From assembly GCA_043228905.1 (NCBI GenBank), contig JBHGNT010000003.1, positions 8,928,001 through 8,992,000 on the forward strand: a stretch of 64,000 nucleotides of DNA, read 5' to 3'. The notes under the pieces were generated by a model. The model was not told the DNA's origin and searched no databases. It worked only from the letters and a program-made list of their open reading frames with translations. Of this stretch, positions 55,980-64,000 are shown piece after piece. A program made the translations under genes and the position numbers. Positions within the stretch are counted from its first letter, which is position 1. Every line of letters starts with the position of its first letter. Source of the stretch: Azolla caroliniana. Its lineage: Eukaryota > Polypodiophyta.

Positions 55980-57030
55980 TTTTTCTTTCTTTTTTGCGAT
56001 AATCATAATTGATGACAGAGAGAAGGCGAAGAAAAGGATTCAATTTGGATAAGCTTTGGGATGGAGGGGGATCCCTATGGGGGAGACCGCCCAAGACAAA
56101 GGTGAACAAGATGGCATAGAAGCGGAGAATGGGAGGAAGCACTTAGAAGATCGGAGATTTCCAAGAGAAGAAGAGGGATCGGTTTTGCAAACGGTGGAGA
56201 CACAAGGAAGGAGGCATGTAGAAGGCGATGGGAGGAGTTGGTATAGAGGTTGGAATCGGACAACATGCATGACCATCGCAATAATTGGGGGCCATTCAAG
56301 CCTCTCAAGCCTCAAATGTATTCAGGGGAGAGGAATTCAATAATACCCACAAGGTGGATTAGAGAAACTGAACTGTTTCTTGTCCAAAGCTAGGTAGAAC
56401 CCAATCTGTGGGTAATGGTCTCGACAAGTTTTTTGGATGGGTCAGCGCAACACTAGTATATGTTTGGAGAAAGCATGTTCGAATTCACATCCTGGACAGA
56501 ATTCAAATAGGAGTTGCGCCATTACTTCATCCCACAAAATGAACCCCTCCACATCATGGGTGAGTGGAAGATGCTAAAGCAGGGGAATGGCCAACTTACC
56601 TGATATGCAAAAAAGTACAGACAAGTGACATTGTAGCTACCACATCTCCATCAAATTACCAAGCTTAATGGGTTCCTATTTGGATTAAGGCCTCGCATTA
56701 GGATGGAGGTAGAGAAGATGAACCCACAGACTTGTGAAGAAGCCATGAGGATCGTAGAGAGGATAGGTGACATTGAAGAAAGCTCTTGATTATTCTACAA
56801 TGATCAAGGAGGCATGTTTAGCAATCGAAATTGGGCAGGAACCACTAGCTCTAATGGAAGAGGAATCGCTCGTGGGGAGCCATCGCGAACGAGTTGGACA
56901 AGTAATATAGGACGAGGAGCATCATCGACAAGCAATACAACAACACCATCACCATGTACCCCAATGGTGAGAAGGGGTTGTTTCAAGTGTGGAGGACCAA
57001 CACTTGGTGTCCGAATTCCCTAAGAAGAAA
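55980..57030 (+). pseudogene. Element I gag
   Basis: Broken across frames. Early charged region from about 56010, later EEAMRIVERIGDIEE-like reading near 56735, a Gly/Ser/Arg-rich stretch (56820-56950), and a CFKCGG zinc-knuckle start near 56980 with HLVSEFPKKK. The position and order fit chromovirus Gag. It is the most decayed part of the element. Confidence 0.65.
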
Positions 57031-57636
57031 CAATTGCAAATAAGCGCAACCACTTCCCATATCAACCTTTCAGAAATAGAGAAGGGGGTAGAGCCAAATA
57101 TGGATGCCGTAATAGCACAATATGAGGACGATGAAGAAGAAGCCATAGTGCGTACAAGTGCTATCACAACACACCCTACATGTTTCACAATCAAACTCAA
57201 CCATACAAGTAATTTATTCCTTAACATAAAAATTAACGGATAAAGCTGCTAAGCCATGGTGAAGAAGTGGGGTGACCCACAACTTTATCACACCTGCATG
57301 TGCCAAGAGGTGGGGATTGGAACTACAACCATTAACCAATTTGTCCATCAACTTAGTGTAGGGGTTCACAAACACATGTGCATTAGTAGCTGATGTCTTG
57401 ATAGAAGGAGAGGAATGGAAGGGCCGAACACCCTTTGTAGTAGTCAACATGGATGGCTTTGAGGTAATTTTGGGCCTGGAATGGATTGATAAATTTGCCA
57501 TTAACCAGTTTGGCAAAAAAGTGGATAAACTTTTGTTGGATAATGAGGATGGAAAAGGAGGGGTGATTGTAAGCATGCACAGAAAGCACAAAGGGAATAC
57601 AAACCACAACACAAAGGCAAAAGCAACTTCCATGGT
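57031..57636 (+). pseudogene. Element I protease
   Basis: HPTCFTIKLNHTSNLFL...then THNFITPACAKRWGLELQPL near 57270. The family active site DSGATHNF reads RSGVTHNF after an in-frame TGA, so the catalytic Asp is gone. A later clean stretch, NMDGFEVILGLEWIDKFAIN, is the protease C-terminal domain. The frame is then interrupted by the solo LTR at 57637 and continues in the same frame after it. Confidence 0.8.
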
Positions 57637-58113
57637 TGGTGGCTAGTGGCCGGAGTATGAAAGACAAGTGGGGGACGAGTCCGAAGCGGATTTTATGTTA
57701 TTAGTATTAGTTATTAATTAACTAGAATTGTAATAGGGGAACGGACGGATCCAGAAAAGTTGCACCGATTTGGATCCGGGATTGATTCATAATTGGTTAC
57801 TAGTATGGCACCGTTTTGTAACAGAACCGGATGCTTATAAAAAGATCCGAAGAGCGATGTATTAAGGGACGGAATTAATATAAGTAACGTTGGCGTTAAG
57901 TTATTGTGTGTCTGCTTACTTTCCGTTCTGTGCTTACTGTTATATCTTATGCGTGTAATCAATCCGTGTTATGTTATTAATCTGGAACTGATCTAGAACC
58001 GTCAGATAGAATTATATTTGTGTCGGAAGCATTAACCCCGTAACTACCCCTTTGGTGAAGCAATCCAGAAGGACACCCTATGTTAGTGGCTAGTCCAGCC
58101 TAGGATTAACACA
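57637..58113 (+). mobile_element. Solo LTR inside element I
   Basis: A 477-bp segment starting TGGTGGCTAG and ending GGATTAACACA, flanked by ATGGT on both sides (57632-57636 and 58114-58118). It has a TTATAAAAAG box near 57836, suggesting plus orientation. No coding sequence. A full element probably inserted here and recombined between its LTRs. The coding frame of element I resumes unbroken after the right ATGGT. Confidence 0.85.
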
Positions 58114-59430
58114 ATGGTAGCAAGGCTATGTACAAGAAAGGTGGCAAGACTTAGAGCTTTGAGGAAGGGAGGCCAACTTTTCCTTTGTACGGACCTGATC
58201 ACAAAGCCACAAAAAACAAGAAGTAAGATTCAATTGGGTGAAGAAAGTTTTAAGAAAATAATTGAACAGTTAGATGACGTGCTAATAGGGGAATTACCTA
58301 AAGCGATGCCACCAGAAAGAGCAATGGACCACAAAATTCAGATCATACTAGGAAGCATACCACCTGCCAAAGTACCATATCGCATTAGTGCTACTCAATT
58401 AGAAGAGCTTAAACGAAAATTGCAAGAGCTGCAAACATGTGGATTTATTCGACGAAGCAAATCACCCTACGGTGCACCGGTAATTTTCGTGGCTAAGAAA
58501 GACAACAACAAGGCATGTGTATGGATTATAGATCACTCGATAAGATTACAATAAAAAGTAAGTATCCATTACCTTTAATACCTGACCGACGGGATCAGTT
58601 ACAAGGAGCCCAATATTTCTCTCGCATTGATTTACGATCCGGATATCATTAGATTTGAATAGCCACAGAAGATATTGAGAAAACAACATTCAGAACTAGA
58701 TATGGAAGTTTTGAATGGCTTGTGATGAGTTTTGGCTTAACTGGAGCACCCAGAACCTTTTGTAGACATGGGAATGAAATATTTCGAGATTATTTGGATA
58801 AATTTGTTATTATTTATATTGATGATCTGCTTATTTTTAGCAAGTCATTGGAAGAGCATGAACAACATGTCACCCAAGTTCTATAGAGATTACGGGAGGA
58901 TCAATTGTATGCGAAACCCGAGAAATGTGAATTTGTCGTGGGGGAGCTTGAGTTTCTCGAATTCCGAGTAGGAAGAGACGGGCTAAAGATGGATCCCGCT
59001 AAGGTGGTTCAACTATTCGGAAATGGCCACAACCCACCAAAGTAATTGAGTTACAACAATTCATTGGTTTTGTACAATACGTCATGAAGTTTATTAAGAA
59101 TTTTACTACAATTGCCACTCCACTCACAAATCTTATCAAAGGCTCACAAGCATTTAATTGGTCCGATTCAATAGAACAACATGCTTTTGACTAGTTGAAG
59201 GAGGCAGTGTGTTCTTAGCCAGTGTTAAAACTACTGGATTTCACCAGGCCTTTTGAAATTCATACTCATGCATCAGATTATGCGTATGGGGCAGTCCTTA
59301 TTCAAGATGGTCACCCAATTGCATATGAGTCAAAAACGTTTCCAGAAATAGAAAGTAGATGGCCTACCCACGAGAAAGAAATGCTCACTATAGTATATGC
59401 ACTATAGAAGTGGAGGCATTATGTGCTAGA
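58114..59430 (+). pseudogene. Element I reverse transcriptase and RNase H
   Basis: RT motifs: LQELQTCGFIRRSKSPYGAP near 58430, then after a frameshift near 58510 [28 protein letters not shown], then [12 protein letters not shown] near 58720, and [15 protein letters not shown] near 58805 with YIDD intact. RNase H begins RPFEIHTHASDYAYGAVLIQ near 59245 and includes ESRWPTHEKEMLTIVYAL. Stops and at least two frameshifts interrupt it. Confidence 0.88.
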
Positions 59431-61055
59431 TAAATTCACAACGGTAGTGACGGATAACATATACTTGCAATATTTTGAATCACAACCAAGACTATTAGCA
59501 AAACAGATACGATGGCAAGACATGTTGGTGGAGTTTGATATAGAAATTGTGCATAAGAAGGGGAAGTTGCACACACTACTAGATGCATTGAGTAGGATGC
59601 CACGGATTCATCACATGTCCATTATCATGGTGCAAGGATGGATCAAAGAGATTTGGCAAGCTCAAGAAAATGATGCAGTAGTAAGACAATTAAGAGACGA
59701 AACGAAAAGTGGACAGACGGCTCACAGATTATACAGGTTGCATGATGGGCTATTATAGAGTGAAGATAAGGTAGTACTTCCTAATCATATACAACTGAAG
59801 GCCAAAATACTGCATGAAGTACATGATTGCCACATGGTTGGGCATGGAGGACAAAAACAAACATTAAGGGTCGCAAAAAAGTACTTCTTATGGCCTAAAA
59901 TGGAGAAGGAAATTATTGAGTATGTACAATCATGCAAAGTCTGCCAAGCAGTGAAGGCAAGGCGACTTAAAGCTTTCGGTCTACTCCAACAGATGCCGAT
60001 TCCGTCTCGCCCATGGGATGTAATTAGTATGGAATTTATTGTTGATCTACCTCCCTCCAAAGGATACAATACGTTCATGATGGTTGTGGATTTCTTCTCA
60101 AAACAAGCTCATTTCATACCTGCAAAGCCGCCTTTGATATCCAATCACGTAGCTCAATGGTTTTTCAAATATATTTTTAAGTATCGTGGATTACCAGAAA
60201 TCAACGTGTCTAACAAGGATCCTAGGTTCACGAGTGGATTTTGGCAAGAGTTGTTCATGATTTTGGGCATGCAACTCCGTATGTCAACGTCGACACATCC
60301 TCAAACCGATGGACAAACTAAGCGGCTTAATCAGGGCATTGAAGATTATATTCGTTGTTACATCAAGGTGGATCAATCAAATTGGATGCAGCATGTTGAC
60401 ATGCTTGAGTTCTGCTACAACGCAGCTATCCACTCAGAAACGGGTTTCTCTCCATTTGAGCTATCAACGGGCAAAGAAGTACTCACGTTGATTGCCTTAT
60501 TACATACTACAACCAAACCACAGGCAAAAGAGCTAGATATAGCCAAGTTTTTAGAAGAATGGAAAGAGAGAATGCAAGCAGCACAAGTGCATTTAACTAA
60601 GACAAAATCTCAAATGATAAATCAGGTCAACAAGAAACGTGAACATGTGGAGTTTTTCCCAAGAGACTTAGTATTAGTTAGTGCAGCTAATTGGTTGTTA
60701 CCTCAAGGTCTCACACCGAAGTTTAATCACACATACTATGGCCCATACAAGATAACAAAACAGATCAACGTCTCCTACAAATTACAATTTCCTACAACCT
60801 CCAAAATCCACGATGTTTTTCATGTCAGTCTACTAAAGCGTTTTCATATAGATGAAACATGGGGTCGTGAGGCAACTAATAACATGCTATGTGACCCAGA
60901 GTCCATATTAAAGGCACAAGTTCGTAGAGGGAGAAAACGCTACTTGATCAAGTGGCAAGGGTGATCATTGGCAAAAGCTTTGTGGGTTATTCAGGAGGCG
61001 CTACGGCAAGCAAGTTTGGAGTGGTTAATGGAGCTACTAAATCATAGTTAAAACG
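59431..61055 (+). pseudogene. Element I integrase with chromodomain
   Basis: The zinc domain has HDCHMVGHGGQKQTLRVAKK and CKVCQAVKARR near 59825-59965. The core keeps all surrounding family motifs but not the acids. ISMEFIVDLPPSKGYN has Glu where Asp is usual, VSNKDPRFTSGFW has Asn for the second Asp, and HPQTDGQTKRLNQG has Lys for the Glu. The C-terminal part has YYGPYKITKQINVSYKL and HDVFHVSLLKRFHID. A chromodomain follows near 60890-61045 (RRGRKRYLIKWQG, then after a TGA at 60962 EALRQASLEW). One long frame covers 59834-60964. Other stops lie near 59407 and 59756. Confidence 0.9.
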
Positions 61056-61108
61056 GGGGGCTAAATGTTGCCACCATGCATTAGTTTCGTGGTCCAAACT
61101 CTCACCCC

Positions 61109-61119
61109 TAGCGGGAGAG
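61109..61119 (+). other. Polypurine tract of element I
   Basis: TAGCGGGAGAG directly before the 3' LTR, interrupted by a C and a T. Confidence 0.6.
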
Positions 61120-61294
61120 TGTTACATTTGTTAGGTATACCTAAAATATAGAAAGTGTTATAAATAAAGAACCTTGGAAGTGCAAATGATTCAATTACTG
61201 AACGTTTGACATTCCAATGATTCCTATTTAATAGAAGTCTATTTTCCTCGAGGGGCAGACCCCAATTTTGGGAGTTAGTAATACTTATGGAGTT
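61120..61294 (+). mobile_element. 3' LTR of element I, truncated by J
   Basis: Matches 55665-55839 (GAACCTTGGAAGTGCAAA, CTCGAGGGGCAGACCCCAAT) and stops 23 bp short of the LTR end at the J boundary. The remaining 23 bp should lie beyond the far end of J, outside the window. Confidence 0.85.
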
Positions 61295-61590
61295 TGTGTA
61301 ATTCTTACTTTAATTAAACCATGTTATTGTTGAACACAGTGCTCGGCCACCACCGAGGAATAGGATCAACTCACAGAAAACAGGAAATACAAAATGCGCG
61401 AAGACAATAGAGAGAAGAGTACACAGGATGTTTTACGTGGAGAACCCTAAATGGGAAAAACCACGGGAGTCCTCAAACTCCAACTATCACTATAAACAGA
61501 GATGTACAATGGTGAAGCTACAAGGCAACAACCCTGAGCTCACTGTCTTCACCACAGGCGGCGGTAATACACAGAGGCAACGACCTCTTC

Positions 61591-61591
<1 letters not shown>

Positions 61592-61655
<64 letters not shown>
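61592..61655 (+). repeat. (CT)n microsatellite
   Basis: About 32 uninterrupted CT dinucleotides within the LTR of J. Confidence 0.95.
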
Positions 61656-61657
<2 letters not shown>

Positions 61658-61844
61658 CTGCTCACTTAGCTCCCTCTAAGTGGAAAACCAGAAAAATGAG
61701 TAACAACCCCAAAACTGTTTGCCCTAAGTCATATTTATACACATATGACTTTCGGGCTATTTACAAATATAGCCTCAAGGGCCCTTGGCAAACATATTCA
61801 CAAATATGTCCCCGCATCCGGATCTCTCTCCGGGTACATTCGTC

Positions 61845-61915
61845 ATCCGGCTCCGTAGTCGAGGTCTTCATCATCCGGCTCCGTAGCCGGGGTCTTCATC
61901 ATCCGGCTCCGAACA
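61845..61915 (+). repeat. CCGG minisatellite in the J LTR
   Basis: CATCCGGCTCCGTAG(T/C)CG followed by (A/G)GGTCTTCAT, with a period of about 29-30 bp in 2.5 copies. Confidence 0.8.
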
Positions 61916-61952
61916 TCCGACCATCCCATCCGGAGGGACCGTAATCCCAACA

Positions 61953-61975
61953 AACTCCCCCTTCACTTCGGCATG
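61953..61975 (-). other. Polypurine tract of element J
   Basis: The minus strand reads CCGAAGTGAAGGGGGAGTT before the LTR. Confidence 0.8.
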
Positions 61976-64000
61976 GGATGTCTTTCCAGTCCGACCCTCT
62001 TCCGGCACGCTTCCAGCTTGTCGGGTGTGAGCACTTTGGTCAGCATATCCGACCCGTTCTCGTCCGTGTGGATCTTCGTCAGCACGAACTCCTTGTCTTC
62101 TATCCTTTCCCGGATCCAGTGATGTCTTCGCTGGATGTGCTTCGTCCGGGAGTGATAGGCCGCGTTCTTCGCAAGGTGGATGGCACTCTGACTGTCGCAG
62201 TAGAGTCGGTACTCCTCCTGCCGGATACCGAGCTCTCTAATGAAGTCCTTCATCCATATTATTTCCTTGCTGGCTTCAACAGCCGCCATGTACTCCGCCT
62301 CCGTGGTTGACAACGCAACCGTCTTCTGCAGCCTCGACTGCCACGAAACAGCTCCCCCTGCATACGTCATCACATACCCTGATGTGGACCGGCTGGTATC
62401 TGCATCAGCCGACATATCCGAATCGGTAAAGCCGTCGAGTTCGGGCTTACCGGAGCCGAATCGGAGGCACACGTTTGCCGTGCCCTTCAGGTATCGGAGT
62501 ATCCACTTGGCCGCGTTCCAGTGCTCTTTGCCGGGATTGCTCATGTACCGGCTCACCACTCCGACTGCATATCCTATGTCCGGTCTTGTACACACCATTG
62601 CGTACATCAAGCTTCCGACGGCAGAGGCATATGGTACTTTCATCATGTCCTCCTTCTCAGCCTTTGTCTTGGGGATTTGCTTGCTGGACAGCTTGCAGTT
62701 TGCCGGGAGGGTTGACCCGACCGGTCTTGCTTCCGACATGTTGAACCGGTGAAGCACCTTTGTCACGTACTTCTCCTGTGACATCCACAACTGCTTCTTC
62801 TTCCGGTCCCGGATGATGTGCATCCCTAGTATTTGCCTCGCCGGACCCAGGTCCTTCATTGAGAAGGTTCGGTGAAGCGCTTTCTTCAGCATCCGTATCT
62901 TGACCTGGTCCCGTCCGACGATCAACATGTCGTCCACGTACAGGAGGAGTATTAGAGAGTCTCCTCCTTCGAACTTCTTCACAAACACGCAGTGATCGGA
63001 CTGCGTTTTGTGGTACCCTTCGTCGGTCATGAAAGAGTCGAACTTCCGGTACCATTGCCGGGGAGCCTACTTCAGTCCGTAAAGGCTCTTCTTCAACCGG
63101 CATACCAGGTGCTCCTTCCCTTTCTTCTCGAATCCTTCCGGTTGCTGCATGTAGATCTCTTCTTCGAGGTCACCGTGAAGGAATGCCGTCTTCACGTCCA
63201 TCTGTTCTACCTCGAGGTCCATGCTTGCCGCTATGCTCAGCACCGTCCGGATGGAGGTCATCTTCACTACCGGGGCAAATATCTCGTCGAAGTCGACGCC
63301 CTTCTTCTGCTGGAACCCCTTCACCACGATCCTGGCTTTGTATCTCGGGGGGTTTCCGGCATCTCCCGGTTTCAGCTTGAACACCCACTTGTTTCGAAGT
63401 GCCCGCTTTCCTTTCGGCAACTCCACAAGTTCATATGTGTGGTTCTCATGCAGGGAATCCATCTCCTCCTGCATGGCACTTAACCACCTGCGGCTATGGG
63501 TGTCAAGTTTTGCTTCTTCAAAACTCTCCGGCTCCCCTCGTCGATTAGCAGCACGTGCTCTGGTTCCGGAAATCTCCGGGGGGCCCTTCTCTCTCTTAGA
63601 GGATATCTCCGTTCCGGAGCTTCGGTAACCGGCTCCTCCGTTTCCTCTTCATCCGAATCCATTTCGGGATCGGGGCCGGTTCCGGTATCAGTTTCATCTT
63701 CCTCGGCCGGTTATGTTTCTTCACCGTCTTCGGCCGGATCCTCGAGTGCTAACCGGTCCCTTGCCGGTCAGGACTGCTCCTCGTAGAGTTGATCCTCACC
63801 GGTCGACTTGGAGCTCTTCATCTTCTTCTCCGACTCCCAGTCGGCGAGTGTCTTGTCCTCCATGAAGATGATATCACGACTCCGGAATATCTTTTTGTCG
63901 ACCGGGTCCCATACTCGGTAGCCGAACTCGTCATCGCCGTAATCGAGGAATATGCATGGCCGGGTCTTTGGATCTAGCTTTCCTCTCCGGTCCTTTGCCA
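61963..64000 (-). pseudogene. Element J pol: integrase end, linker, reverse transcriptase, RNase H (partial)
   Basis: Well preserved and cut by the right window edge. From the edge: KTRPCIFLDYGDDEFGYRVW and IIFMEDKTLADW (integrase end), an acidic linker, and RRYPLRERRAPRRF near 63590. RT follows: MQEEMDSLHENHTYELVELP, RYKARIVVKGFQQKKGVDF, FAPVVKMTSIRTVLSIAASM, DVKTAFLHGDLEEEIYMQQP, and LLYVDDMLIVGRD near 62945 with YVDD intact. RNase H has GFTDSDMSADADTSRSTSGY, ALSTTEAEYMAAVEASKE, CDSQSAIHLAKNAAYHSRTK and the end at 61963. Defects are TGA near 63769, TAA near 63712, one missing base in the G run near 63537, and TAG at about 63066 for an expected Gln. It is the youngest-looking element here. 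Confidence 0.93.

Larger units (their letters stand above)
55665..61294 (+). mobile_element. Gypsy chromovirus element I
   Basis: Plus-strand Ty3/gypsy element with 5' LTR 55665-55862, gag, protease, RT, RNase H, integrase, C-terminal chromodomain and a 3' LTR from 61120. A solo LTR (57637-58113) lies between protease and RT, and copia J cuts the 3' LTR at 61294. The chromodomain marks it as a chromovirus, a group thought to direct insertion toward marked chromatin. Enzyme centres are mutated (see the parts). Confidence 0.9.
61295..61952 (-). mobile_element. 3' LTR of copia element J
   Basis: On plus it starts TGTGTAATTC (start could be 61297) and ends CCGTAATCCCAACA, so the minus strand begins TGTTGGGATTACGG. 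It contains a (CT)n run at about 61592-61655 and a minisatellite at 61845-61915. The partner LTR is outside the window. Confidence 0.75.

Noticed and set aside
61428-61679. 83-codon frame ending in a Leu-Ser run in the LTR of J
   Set aside because: The Leu-Ser tail is the (CT)n microsatellite and the rest is LTR leader sequence.

Overview
This window is repeat-rich nuclear DNA from a land plant. I infer a fern. The one long intact gene is an intron-less PLS-type pentatricopeptide (PPR) gene whose repeats read like those of leptosporangiate-fern PPR genes. There is also a plant-specific FCS-like zinc finger (FLZ) gene. Most of the rest is plant-type Ty1/copia and Ty3/gypsy retrotransposon sequence with initiator-Met primer sites. 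The fern assignment rests on recalled family style, not a database match. Nothing looks prokaryotic and I saw no rRNA, tRNA or CRISPR.

Layout. 1-1038: 5' end of a decayed minus-strand copia element. 1.0-5.2 kb: unassigned DNA and a LINE remnant. 5.2-6.9 kb: the two-exon FLZ gene. 7.0-15.1 kb: AT-rich DNA with several tandem repeats and no recognisable gene. 15.2-35.1 kb: a nest of four LTR elements. Copia C (+) was hit in its 5' LTR by copia D (-), with duplicated ATTAT. C was also hit in its pol gene by copia B (+), and the 5' LTR of B was hit by gypsy G (-), which is flanked by CCGG on both sides. 35.1-36.8 kb: a gypsy scrap, AT-rich DNA and a microsatellite. 36.8-39.1 kb: the PPR gene. 39.6-43.9 kb: a copia RNase H scrap, then copia H1 interrupted by copia H2.

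44-53.4 kb holds two convergent multi-exon genes that I do not think are described by name. The plus-strand gene encodes a coiled-coil, RING-like protein and has an exon amplified in a 341-bp x4 array. The minus-strand gene encodes a DDE-transposase-like protein. Their introns are filled with repeats built on the palindrome TTAGTACTAA. I suggest they are parts of one large, decaying DNA transposon.

55.7-61.3 kb: a chromodomain gypsy element (I) split by a solo LTR with a perfect ATGGT duplication, and cut at its 3' LTR by copia J (-), the best-preserved element, which runs off the right edge. Only the FLZ and PPR genes look like host genes. The retroelement genes are nearly all broken by stops, frameshifts or internal deletions.
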